Source of the DNA: Pachyseris speciosa
Taxonomy: Eukaryota > Cnidaria > Anthozoa > Scleractinia > Pachyseridae
Assembly (NCBI GenBank): GCA_016490735.1
Contig: JAEMWC010000286.1
Coordinates: 17,501 to 81,500, forward strand
Direction of reading: 5' to 3'
Length of the DNA stretch: 64,000 nt
Shown here: positions 32,349 to 43,690 of the stretch, piece after piece
How positions within the stretch are numbered: position 1 is the first letter of the stretch
Layout of the letters: the number at the start of each line of letters is the position of its first letter
The notes under the pieces: model-generated
Told to the model about the DNA's origin: nothing
What the model saw: the letters and a program-made list of their open reading frames with translations, nothing else
The model's database searches: none
Made by a program: the position numbers and the translations under genes

Positions 32349-32563
32349 ATTTCAAGTTTCTTCACCAACGAGCAAGATCCGTTTCGGCCAATCAGTGTTC
32401 TCGAAAGTATTGATCAATGCGATTAACCTATGAGAAACCATTATATATTTTCATGCAAAAGAGTGACGTCATATAACACGATTCGTGTCAGGTTTTCGTA
32501 GACGTTCCCTCCTCCAGTTTTTCCTCGGGGGTGGGTAAGACTACACGTAGGCTAGAGTAATAA

Positions 32564-35500
32564 GCGGAAGTGTTATTTTTTAAATGTATTTGAAATATTC
32601 AATAATTGAAGTTATATACGCTTACATCAAGGAGCTCATTTATCAAATTTCATGATTAGGCTGGGTTAGTGTATTAGGTTTTCAATTGTCTACCAGTGTA
32701 CCGAACAAAGCACCTTATACTTTTTAAATAAAAGCAGAAAGCTCTTAATGTTAATATTGAGATTCAATCACTGCAAAGACAAGCACTAATGAACTGCTAC
32801 ATTTGACTTATGATCAACAGATTCCCTTGTTTCTGCAACTGGGCTTTTGCTGTTTAACATTTTTAAAATATAATTTAGGCTTTGCTTGGATCATATTTTG
32901 TGCTCGTATTAAGAGTAGACTGATGTGCATGGAAAACATTTGAGTATAGGGAAACCATTTCAAGTCAAAATAAACCAAAGTGGTTATATTTTTCGAGTAA
33001 TTTTGCACATTGGAATAACTGACGCTTTGTCCGTTGAGGAGCTCAGATTTCTTGGTAATTCCTCAGTTGATCTGTTGGGCTTTGAATTGGCTGCTGTTGC
33101 AAAATAAACTCACTGTTATACTTTTCTTCATAAATAGTGAACCCTCGTGTTCATTTTCATAAGAAACAGCTGCCCTTACCTGCTTGCTTTGTTTGTTCTA
33201 AGAATGAAATTATAATTTTCTACATAAGCTATGAAACACAACTTGCCTCTGATCTTCTGGTTTATTTAGGAGAAATCTCCCAAGAAGTGAAAAGGCCCTC
33301 AGAGCTAACAATATCTTTTGAGTTTTATGCTGCTGCAAATATTTTTGATTCATTTTGTTTTGTATGACCTCCTCCTATCATTCTAATGATAGTAAAAATA
33401 ATTTTACTAACCAATCTACAAACACATTGCTGCTGTTTTGCATCAGTTCTGTTTTGATCGTTCACTAAAATATTTTTTTAATGGTAGAGGTTTGTTTTAC
33501 CCTGTTGAAGTAAGAGGCCTGATATGTAGTAGTTTTACTTGAAAGACCAAAATGTGTTCAAGTTGAGTTATAATAAAACCATCACTTGTGCAAATCAGCA
33601 ATAAAAGAGGGATTCATTTCAACAAATATCATGAGAGGAAAAACCCACAACTAGTGAAATTATTTGTGACACAATAATCTGTGTAAGTAACATTCACCAT
33701 AGGAAACTACTATTTTCTTTAGTTTTTGAAATATTAGTAAAAGTACATTACAACACATTAATAAAAACAAATGTAAATACATCAACAATTCTTTGTAGAG
33801 ATGATCAAGTCTAAATAGTGATAATTCAGTTAAAAGAGAGGCTACAAATGTATATGATTACTTTTTATTCAACAATTTTCATTCAGGTGTTAGCCAGAAG
33901 GGTGTCCATTTAGCTAATATTGTAACACATTTATTCCACCTCTGCTTCCCCTGCAAGTGAAACAAAAGAAAAGCACATTTGTATGTATTGAATAATCAAA
34001 TTTGCAAAAGAATTTTAAATACACAACACAATGTAAGATTCAAAATGATGTTTCAATATGAAAATTGAGTGAGTTGAGGCAACACGATGTAAAATGCTTT
34101 GGTGTTTTTTCAGTTAATTCCTAACATGCGTTGAAGGATCCAGTTGCTAAATTGCCTTCTTCTGGTTGTGTTGATGTTGCAATCAAAAGCAGGCTATCAT
34201 AATAACAGAAGAATTGGTGAAAATGTAGCATAATCAGCTGTCAGGTTGGAAATTCTTCTGCCATCCTATCACTTAAAATCACTACTCCTATGAATTCTCC
34301 TGATCTGAAATAGTTTTACGTTCTCTACCCTCTTAATTTGCAGTCAAACTTAAAATTACCTGAGATAAGTAAGAAAAAGGATGAGCAAACAGACGTAAAG
34401 CTGCATTAAGGGGGCTTGACCAAGGCATATTGACAAATTGACGAAAACGAATTCGAGTAGCATCCATCAAAGGCGGAACAAACTTGCTCGCGCAAGAATC
34501 ATCTTTGATCGAAAATTTGGTCTATCAATGCAGCACTTAAATTTCTTTTGTTTCGGTCAAAGTATTGAGATGGTATTAGAGAATCTCTCCTCCTGGCCGA
34601 TCCCCGTATCACGAATTAATTATTCGGGAATACACAAAAATGTAGTCGCAATCAAATCTCGAAGCACAATTTAATTTCACTTGCGAACGACTGTCCTGAC
34701 AACAAACGCCAAAATAACTTAACGGAATGGTCTACAAAGTTAAGATTTAAGACAAAATAAATTTGGAGTAAGTACAACTTAGTGATAACTCAATATTGAT
34801 AGTCGATTATAATTTGCGAAATCTAGGCAGGGTAAAAGCCTGAGCCTAAAAATCCATTATTTTGAAAATGAAATTCGATCAACGAAGCTTTGTCTGGTCA
34901 GGGTGAATAGGGGATGCACCACGAAATTACACCAGATTTTGCTAACAGGTAGTACACTAACAGAAGTGTCCCCTGTTAATGGGAATTCCCATAACACGAA
35001 GGGAAACAAAAGTCTCGGGGGTATGATGACAAACTTTTAATTGATGTAATACAAAAACTAAATTTACTAATCAAACCATTCAACTTGTCTGACAACAAAA
35101 ATCATGGATATGAAACGACAGCTGTACCCATCAAATGGAAGGATTACTTAATTGCAGTGTTGTATTCGACTTTCATGAAGAAATGATGTAAACGAAAACG
35201 GTAAGATTATCTTGTTGAACAACACCATGGAATTGAAAATGATAGCAACACGATTTCTTCCTTGGCAGAAAACGAAGCAAATAAAAACCTAAAAAAACAA
35301 ACTCAAGGAACCAAAGATGGGTTGTACTTACCACAACAGTCCCACTTGTTTAGCTTGGCATTAACTACGATCTGAAGCAGACTCTTGGACGGCAGAAAAA
35401 TGCATCGACACTGGGCTCGTCAAATACTCGTTGCAGACAAATCGCCATCTTGACCGTCGACACCTCCACACGAACAGACCTTTACCGACCGCAAAACTAC

Positions 35501-35711
35501 GACAATTGATGTCACACCAAAAAATTTTTCTTCACCGTAAATTGCTTTTCGTGGTTATATGTTTGATTTCGCTTGCTGACGACCTGTTTAAGAATGCCTT
35601 ATCGTTAAAGTTTTGGTTGTCAAATTCAACAGCACACAAAACCGCGTGATCGTCGAAAACTGAGAAAACAAAAAAATTTACGCGCCTGCGCAGTCAAAAG
35701 TCTCCCTTGTT
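32564..35711. other. Rest of the 6.3-kb element, no gene recognised
   Basis: AT-rich sequence without long ORFs or recognised domains. Near the right end the minus strand has a start in the context TCAAGATGGCG (about 35450) and a donor-like GTAAGTAC (about 35328), which could be the remains of a first exon. Confidence 0.35.
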
Positions 35712-35721
35712 CGGGTAGCTA

Positions 35722-36197
35722 CGGTGTCGCGCCATGGACCCAAATGAAAATCTGAGTTTTCCCTCGGTTTTTATTTTGATTCAGACGTCTTGTACGACCT
35801 AGAAAATGTGTATGAAAACGAGCGGTTAACCTCAATGGATTTGGAAGATGTTTCTGCGAGTAACACCACAAATAACAACATTAAGAGGCAGTCCCGCTAA
35901 AAGCGGTCCTCTCGACTTGGCGACCAAAAAAAGTTTTCCTTTATTTTTTGACCATGAAAAGGGTTTGGTACACATGTTTAAAAAGTGCTATAATTATTTT
36001 CCAATTCTTTATTTTTGCGCCGCCACAGGCCCAAATTGAATTTTGGCTCACCTGCCCGAACTGATAGCGATCGAAAGTGTAAATTTCACAGATTTTGTCA
36101 AGCGCGCTCTGACTGCAAAAATCTAGCTCACTGAATTCTATTTTGCTACAAGTTACAAGGTGTATTCAGTTAGTTCACAGACAAAATGTAGAAACTT
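35722..36197. other. Continuation of the interrupted repeat; ORF debris
   Basis: The start continues the repeat split by the 6.3-kb element and carries ATGGACCCAAATG at about 35734, close to the CGACCCAAATGG at 21588. After a frame shift the plus strand reads DSDVLYDLENVYENERL and SMDLEDVSASN up to about 35897, acidic and open but not recognised. It may be the N terminus of a transposon protein. The remainder holds nothing identifiable. Confidence 0.35.
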
Positions 36198-37209
36198 AAA
36201 TTCTCAATCTTCTCAGTTAGAAGAAGAAGATACACCAAAGTTAGAGAAGCTTATAATGTAAATAACGCCTGTAGTACGCAGCACCATGGCCGCTGGCGAA
36301 GCAGTGCATGCAAGTTTTCCTGTGTCAAGCCAATATGCTAAACTCTCAGTTTAGCGGTTCTACAATTAATTTCAGCAGTTGAAAATAGTCTTTCTTGAAC
36401 TTTCCTTGCATGTCTGTTACAATTTTTGAAAACTCAAATGCAAGTGATTTGGAATTTCTAGCCAGCTTCAATTGATGGTGTATTTTCATTGAGTTAAAAT
36501 AAAAGCCATTCAACTCATCATTATTTCGGTTTTTATTTTCTCAATGCCCTCCAAAGTGATAATAATAGTTTTACAGTTTATTTTCTTGGGCATAAATATG
36601 TTTTGGACCCTTCTCAGATTCCTTTTGAACCCTTGCCTAGCGGCTCAGGTTCGAGTCTTGCCCAAACAATATTTATGCCCGTGGCCCCGTGTACATAAAT
36701 ACCTACTTGCACTTTTATGGTTTCTGAACTTTGATGGTTTGACATTTGGACAACTTTGGTCGTCTTATTCGCTTGAAACATTCTAACCAGGTTTGTGATT
36801 GGTCTGTTTTAGCATGCCGCCTTATCAGAGTACAGCTGCACGGCTGACGCTACTAGTAGGATTTGAAAAATAAAATTTTCTAAACATTTTAGCCGAATTT
36901 CGTGAGGAAATTAAGAAATTCTTTATCATAAAACAAATACTGAAAGAAGCCTCGCCTGTGACCTGCTCTGTTCATAAGCACTCAGGAAGCGGTCATTCAA
37001 TGAGGCGGGTGAATAGGGGTCAGCAAATCCGTCGATCCGTGCTAATTTTTCGCAAAATCCGCCAATTCGCAGATATTTTTACAAAAATCCGAATCCGCAG
37101 CGACAAGAAAGCCAACTAGGCACGTCGCGAAGTGTTACACGCGAGCGCGAGACGCGAAGCAAAGAAAGGAAAGAAATCCTCGCGCTTGCGCGCGTCCCCA
37201 TCGCTCTAA

Positions 37210-37596
37210 AGCCCCGGCTACACGTTGTAACATTGTTAGAAGAACACGTCCCAACATTGTTGTAAGAACGCTTCTAACAATGTTGGATACGCATATAACA
37301 TTGTTGGAAACACGTCGCTTCGGGGTTCTGGTTTCAACAATTTCCACCTCTTCCATTAGGCTTCGGATTGGAGACTGGGCCCTTAACTCTGATTGGTCTT
37401 TGCAATACAACATTGTTGAAAGGGCGGCTAGACGCTTCAACATTTGTTGTATGTTGAAGAATATGTTTGATCGAAATCAAAACATTCTTCCAACAAAAAA
37501 TGTTGAACAAACGTCATCAAACATGCATGCTACACGTTCTAACATTGTTCATCCAACAAATGTTTTATAACAATGTTTGAACGTGTAGCCGGGGCT
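37210..37596 (+). mobile_element. TAA-type miniature element, first of an inverted pair
   Basis: 387 bp, starting AGCCCCGGCTACACG and ending CGTGTAGCCGGGGCT. TAA flanks both ends (37207-37209 and 37597-37599). The interior is rich in AACATTGTT-type words. TAA targets fit PIF/Harbinger-like transposases. It is absent from copy 1, where a single TAA sits at 12276-12278. Confidence 0.92.
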
Positions 37597-37599
37597 TAA

Positions 37600-37986
37600 A
37601 GCCCCGGCTACACGTTCAAACATTGTTATAAAACATTTGTTGGACGAACAATGTTAGAACGTGTAGCATGCATGTTTGATGACGTTTGTTCAACATTTTT
37701 TGTTGGAAGAATGTTTTGATTTCGATCAAACATATTCTCCAACATACAACAAATGTTGAAGCGTGTAGCCGCCCTTTCAACAATGTTGTATTGCAAAAAC
37801 CAATCAGAGTTAAGGGCCTAGTCTCCAATCCGAAGCCTAATGATAGAGGTGGAAATTGTTGAAGCCAGAACCCCGAAGCGATGTGTTTCCAACAATGTTA
37901 TATGCGTATCCAACATTGCTAGAAGCGTTCTTACAACAATGTTGGGACGTGTTCTTCTAACAATGTTACAACGTGTAGCCGGGGCT
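37600..37986 (-). mobile_element. TAA-type miniature element, second of an inverted pair
   Basis: 387 bp, the reverse complement of 37210-37596 with a few substitutions, flanked by TAA at 37597-37599 and 37987-37989. The shared central TAA shows that one element landed in the target duplication of the other, or that the two arose as a unit. ORFs spanning them are repeat artefacts. Confidence 0.92.
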
Positions 37987-38619
37987 TAAGATTAAGATGT
38001 TTGCTGTTGACATTTTAAACCTGATGTCATTAGGACAGCGTGCATTTTTTGTATTTGGGCTACGCTTTAGGTCTTTTTGAATCAATCAGAGGACAGGTTC
38101 CTACAGGTACATAACAATCCGTTTTAACCTCATATGCTCGCGTAGTTTCACTACGCTTTTCCAATTGCTGGAATCAACGCAGCACCGAAACTTGATTTTT
38201 TGAAGGAAGTCATCGCCTTCGACACCTTCTCGGTAAAAAAAATGCGACGCAATCAATGGTCTTTGTCTCAATGACCTGACCCTCCATGTTGACCGTGCCG
38301 ATGGTACACGTGGTGGTCTGGTGAAGACAATGGCTTTTTGTCTGGCCAGAAGCCGAGATCATGGGGTCCTAGAGTTTTCTAATTCTGGAGTCCTGTTACA
38401 TTGTAGGTCAAAGATGTGTTAGCCCTTTATAACTACCAAGCATGTTGCCGAAAAACACCTTTTGAAGATCGTTGAGCCATTTTCTGGCCAGAATCTAGCC
38501 AAAAAGGAACCAAAACTGCCCAAAATACTGTTTGCTGGTGGAGCCCTTTGCGCCAATCAGTCCCTGATGCTTAATATTATGTCTGTAATTTAGTCTTAGC
38601 TTTTAAGTATAAGGTTTAA

Positions 38620-39621
38620 CCCTTTTCCGACGGACGTTTTGTACGTACGTCTTTTTTCCAATTTTCGGAGGGTAGGAGGTCAAATCGACCTGGCTACTCC
38701 ATATAAGGGGTTACCACGGCGATTTCGCTGGGCCACAACACTGAAGGCTCTATCTTTGTTGTCACGCTTGTCACGCTAGCTGTCGTTTATTTCTAAACGA
38801 ACACTGCAGCTACAATTCGTTGCTTATTTGATTTATAAGAATGTTTTTGGAGCCATTTTCCACCTCAGAAGCCCCCTGCCTGGCATCATAAAGCTGGGTT
38901 GATGGGTAAAGGCAATCCTTTGAAAGAAAACGGAGGTGAGAAGCAATTTCACACGAAGTAGGCCGCCGAAAGTATGTGAGCGAGTGATGGCCATTCACGG
39001 AGTGAAGTTGTGTCTTTCGCCGTTTTGAGTGGATTCCAGGACCTGGCATGACAATTTTGGCGATTTTTGACATGTAAATAATGCAATCGGTGCAATGTTT
39101 TACCAGCAGAACCGGATGGCTCGACACGGTTCTAAAAACTATCTGAAATGAAAATTGGCGGACCTCCATGCCGTTACGCAAGAGAGTCCCAGAATTCCTT
39201 TGGGTCACAAACGCGAACATTACAGACCGTGAGAGCAATTGAAATCAAATAGCGTTATCCACGTCGCGCTAACAAAATGAGTGGGAAAATGTGGAATAGA
39301 TTGCAAGAAGTGGAGTCGAAGCTTTCTTCCAACGTAGACTTTAAGCTCAAGAGGATTTTTTGTCTTCGACACTGCCAGACAAAGTTGCATATTGTTTGGC
39401 GTTGTCCGAGGGCGTTCTAAGGCAACATTTTTTGTTTGCAACAGAATAAACGGTCATATTCCATGAAAATTGGGAGTTTTAGGGTGGCAAAGTCTAAACG
39501 CTTGAGCATTTGGCAATAACAATGGCTCATTTCAACCATAGACCGGGATTTGGAAAAGTTGCAGGTATTTCAAAGCATGGGTGGATATACACCCGTAACT
39601 GCAGAGTATGACGGAAATGAG
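38620..39621. mobile_element. TTAA-type element, 1,002 bp
   Basis: TTAA flanks both ends (38616-38619, 39622-39625), and copy 1 has a single TTAA at 12902-12905. The ends CCCTTTTCCGACG and (inverted) CTCATTTCCGTCA are weakly similar, and the CCCTTT start resembles piggyBac-type termini. A diverged relative lies at 25657-26600. A 142-codon minus ORF (38810-39238) aligns partly with the one at 25819-26256 but shows no transposase motif, so the element seems non-autonomous. Confidence 0.85.
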
Positions 39622-39684
39622 TTAATGCGCACGGCTCTTTAGAAGACCACTTTTTAGTGATAAGGATCCCGTGGATAAATAAAG

Positions 39685-39687
<3 letters not shown>

Positions 39688-39746
<59 letters not shown>

Positions 39747-39764
39747 TATTATTATTATTATTAG
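39688..39764. repeat. (ATT)n microsatellite
   Basis: An ATT tract with a few variant units. It is the counterpart of 12964-13024 plus 14066-14080, without the LINE fragment between them. Confidence 0.93.
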
Positions 39765-40391
39765 CTTTCCAAGTTCGGCCATGTACAGGGTTGAAAAGAT
39801 TTTTCGCTTTCCATGCCTCGCTTTCTTTTTCTCTTGCTGGGCATTTTCTTGGGAAAAGATTTGTGGAAAACTTTTAGGATCATGGGATTAGAAGGAAGGA
39901 AGTGCAGGTGGGAAGAGGAACAAGATTTTGATTCAAATTTTTGGCTCAACGTCACTTGGTTTTTTGGCGTTTTCACCGGCCTGTTTGACGGAATGGTGTT
40001 CATTTGGGTATGGTTTGAAAGATCTCTTACCCCTACACATGCTACATGTAAAAGTTGTCCATGAGCCTTAAGGTAAAACTGATGACGTCAATAGCGGTAC
40101 AAGGAACGTGGTTCTGCGCGGCCGGTTTTGGCCGGTGTGGTAGTTAATGGTACTCGATTTGGCATCTTATGGGCAAGTTGGGTTGTTTTATGCTCAAAGG
40201 TGGATTTTTTTCAGAAAAGTGTGTCCTTTGCTTAATCTGGTCTGGTGCTAAGGCCAGGCAGAAAAAAAGTGAAACAGACCGGCAAGTTAAGTTCCGCGAT
40301 CCGCACTTTAAAACAAACAAAATCATAATCCACGCTGAAATATTGAAGAAATCCGTGATCCGCTGAGCGTTCAAAATAGCCATTCCGCAAA

Positions 40392-40500
40392 TGGTGATGT
40401 ATTTTCGTTTTCTCTTAAATATATGATTGTAAAGCGCTATTGATCAGAATATGTAAATACGCGCTATATAAATTAGTAAATTATTATATTATTATTATTA
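40392..40500 (+). repeat. L2/CR1-like LINE 3' tail
   Basis: GGTGATGTATTTTCGTTTTC through GTAAAGCGCTATTGATCAG to a short ATT tract, matching 16221-16340. The coding part present in copy 1 is missing here. Confidence 0.8.
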
Positions 40501-40859
40501 TTATCCATAGGTGACTGTTGGTATGATACACTGGTCATACACCTGACGTTTTAGAAAGATCGGAACGTTTCTTTTTTCATCTTGAAGTTCGCACTCGATC
40601 TGCCGAAAGCTTGCCATCCGAGGGTGATACGACATTGTCAATCAAAAGTGATCAATTTCAATTCTACTTCGAAGACGCCCTCAAATCTTAAGCCCCCTAA
40701 TATTTCACACATTAAACAAGGAAATATTATTTGACGAGTGTCATTTCTTGGTGCGCACAGTACACAGGAAGAAGTTATAAATATGAAAGGTGTTCGTCAA
40801 ATGATAGCTGAGTTAATCTTTTGTCTCACGACTGAGTCACAAAGATGTGGATCGTGACA

Positions 40860-43690
40860 TTTCGACCGCTATACTGCTGGTCTTCATAAGGCGATGGTGT
40901 CGACTGGCTGTGTGTGAGTATAAGAAGCACCATGGCTGGTGGTGATTGATGAGTTTCGATCCTCGCTTAGGCTGTTGTTGACTGGAAGATTTCGATCCTT
41001 GTCGTTCAGACTAGAAATTGTTCCCTCAGCGGACGGCTTTGGTACTGATCCGGCTGTTGAGTTGTTTGATCGTGGGCATCCACGCTTCAGGAATTTCAGG
41101 CACTGTTTACACGGACGCGGTTTCATTTGTAACCGCATCGGTTTCGATGCGGTTACGCCTTTCGTTTACACGGCGCCGGTCGAGTTCGTTATCAGAACCG
41201 GGTCGTTTTGAAAACGCTTTCAAAAGTGGAGCGTTTTCAAAACGATACGGTGTCATTGGTCGTGTAAACGGCGAAACCGCATCGATTTGAAAACGGTTAC
41301 TTATTTTGGTGCGAAATTGACTGGCTCGCGAAGGTTAAATATATATGGTGAACTTCGCACGGAGTACAGCGCTTTTTTGCACAATCACAATTTAAGTTCG
41401 TTTTTTTCAGCTTTCATATATTTTACTCTCTATAAACCAAGAGGCATGTCGTTATAACAGGCAGAGATGTCTTAAAATGTTGACTTTTTCGTCGATACGC
41501 TCCAGAGTAACGAAGAGAAAGCAAAACGACGATTCTGGATTCGGCCTGGAAGAACTCGTGTTTGATGGGACAACTTTTTGGACGGGTAAATGCTTCCAGA
41601 AGAATGCCTGAGAACGAGATCGCCATGACGTAAACGGTTGGATAGGTTCCGTGTAAACACTTTGAAACCGTGTCGTTTTTGATGCGGTTTCGAGGTCATG
41701 AAACCGTGTCGATTGGAAACCGCGTCCGTGTAAACGATACCTCAATTCTGGACACTGTCCCTTTTGATGTTGTTAGGTGAAGTCTTACGTGAATAGCCTC
41801 TTAAGGTAAATAAATTTAACTTCATCCCAGAGCGGATAATGTCAGGTCGCGTTGCTATGTTCTGAAACGGCGGAGGATTAGGTTCGAACAAGCCGTGTGT
41901 CTCTATCGTGTTCCTTAATCCGTTTCTGCACGTAGATCTTCCCGTCTCTCCAATATAAACCTTATCACATTCGCAGGGAATCTTGTAGACTACTCCCGTC
42001 TTGTTTTACTGGGTCGACAATGTCCTTAGGTCGCACTAGGTGTGATCTAAGAGTTGTGCCAGATTTGAAAACAGTCCGTATGTCTTGTTGTTGTACTATA
42101 GGCAACGGCGAAGAGCCTCCGATGTGCCTTTGACGTATGGTAGAAACGTCACAGTAGATTTGATTTCGGGTTCCGGTTCTTTAGTGGTTGTTCGTCCCTT
42201 GGTTTTCGTAACGTTTTTTACAAACGAAAACGGATAACCGTTGGAAACAAGGACCGATGAGAGGTGTTTCTTTTCATGTGAGATAACTGATGGTTCTGTT
42301 ATGAGGTGTTTAGATCGATCGTACAGGCACTTTTTTATTAACAACAACAACAAGAAAACGATACATTAATTACATTGTGCAAGTACAGTTACCCCTGATA
42401 ATACGTTACACTACTTATGAAGTATTACATGTACTATAACACTTACAAACAAAAAGAAAAAGAGAGAGAAAGAAAACAAAGATAAGAAAAGAAAAGAAAG
42501 TGCCTATTAGAGAGGGAAAAAATTATAGCATTGTTTGTATATGTGTTGTAGAGGTTCTTTTGGATTGGGGAGCCAAGAAATTTTTCTACAGATTTGTACA
42601 GATCTTTTCCTGGAGACGTAGGGCTTACAAACCGTTCAGTGATTCAAAAAGGGCAAAAAAGCTCCCATTTATGGGCGGATTGTGGATCTTTCTGCTCTAT
42701 TAGGTTATTAAAATTCGCAAATCTTAAGAATGCATCCAGGCATGGGGTGCGTTGATTAAACCTACACAACCATATGAAATATTTACTTAATAAAAAAATA
42801 TAGTTAATCTGAGATTTGTGGTTCGAATTATCTGGCCTTAGATCCAAAGCAACATCGACTTGCAGATTATCCCCTTCAGAAACAATTTTGCAAGACTGCA
42901 GCCAAGAAAAAAATATTTCTCCAATACCGCGGTTTACAGATTGCGGGTGGTGTGAATCATACGCTAGGTACTGGTCAGTGTGTGTAAGCTTTCCGCCTGT
43001 TAACACTGGTAGAGAGGTAACCATCCGAATATGATCAGTGTATCAAGGAAGAGAATTGAGTTGTCATTCTCAGTTTCCATTGTGAAACGGATCGTCGGCT
43101 GTTGACTATTGAGGTGTTGTAAGAAAGAGTCAACTAACTTCAGGGGCACCCAACGAGCCAAATCAACCAAAAGCTGTTCAGTGGTGTCTGTTCTAAGTCA
43201 GTAAACCAACTTTCTAGTGCGATCCGTTGGTGCTGGTTGGTACATTAGGTGATGTATCTAGCAGAGTCCCAGTCGATTTTGTGGTTTGTCAGTAAATGGT
43301 GCTCAGCAATGTTATTGTTGATGATCAACATTTCTCGCGTCGTTTGTGTTCAGTCAGTCTTAAGTTCAAATTTCTGCCAGTCTCACCGATATACGTGGCC
43401 TGGCAGTCGCAGCATTCGAATCTTGTAAACTTTTCCCTGTCTGTCCTTTCAATGGTTCGTCTTTGTCCGTAACGTTCGTCAATAGTTGTTCCTAAAGTTG
43501 TGATGGGTCTGTGATCAACAAGGATGTTGTAAGGTTGTGGTATCCGTGCGATGGTTTCAGGACTCCTTTTGATGTAGGGTATAGACACTGTGGTGACTTG
43601 TGTCTGGAAAAAAGCACCAGGCAAGTTATAAACTTAAGAAAAATGACAGTTGTTTGATTTCGCTAAACATGTTTCGACACTACTTCCGTC
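40860..43690 (-). pseudogene. Penelope-like element debris, duplicate of 16750-19030
   Basis: This contains the same parts as copy 1: a GIY-YIG fragment of one family (43149-43624, with CQATYIGETGRNLNLRLTEH), an RT thumb piece (about 42923-43100, with LTHTDQYLAYDS), the older retroposed insert (about 42329-42922), then VKCLYDRSKHLIT, LPYVKGTSEAL, a GIY-YIG fragment of the second family (about 41930) and a tail. A 643-bp TIR element (41099-41741) interrupts the last part. Frames are broken throughout. The tail hairpin is degraded compared with copy 1. Confidence 0.82.
41099..41741. mobile_element. TIR element, 643 bp, TCA target duplication
   Basis: The ends GGCACTGTTTACACGGACGC and (inverted) GGTATCGTTTACACGGACGC share CGTTTACACGGACGCGGTTTC-like arms. 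TCA flanks both ends (41096-41098, 41742-41744), and copy 1 has one TCA at 16985-16987. The interior repeats GGTTTC, AAAACG and CGATGCGGTT words. No transposase. The superfamily is undecided. Confidence 0.88.

Larger units (their letters stand above)
31444..32554. mobile_element. Nested TIR element with helicase fragment, 1,111 bp
   Basis: It starts TAGCCTACGTGTAG and ends CTACACGTAGGCTA. The inverted arms extend about 90 bp and include ACCCACC, GAGGAAAAAC, GGAGGAGGGAACGTC and CGTGTTAT blocks. A perfect 9-bp duplication GAGTAATAA flanks it (31435-31443, 32555-32563). Between the arms lies a decayed RecQ-like helicase start and a tandem repeat. It looks like an internally deleted DNA transposon whose parent encoded a helicase. 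Confidence 0.88.
29401..35711. mobile_element. Large TIR element, about 6.3 kb, unclassified
   Basis: It begins ACAAGGGAGACTTTTGTCTG and ends with the inverted CAGTCAAAAGTCTCCCTTGT. CGGGTAGCTA flanks both sides (29391-29400 and 35712-35721), a 10-bp duplication, or 11 with one mismatch. Joining the two flanks recreates the repeat found uninterrupted at 21475-21803. Target duplications of 9-11 bp suggest a Mutator-like element, but no transposase was recognised. Inward-facing start contexts exist at both ends (AAACATGGCCGCC at about 29490 plus, TCAAGATGGCG at about 35450 minus), so it may once have held two intron-containing genes. It contains the nested element at 31444-32554. Confidence 0.75.

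Noticed and set aside
37135..37828. ORFs of 70-102 codons on both strands
   Set aside because: They lie in the paired palindromic elements and mirror each other.
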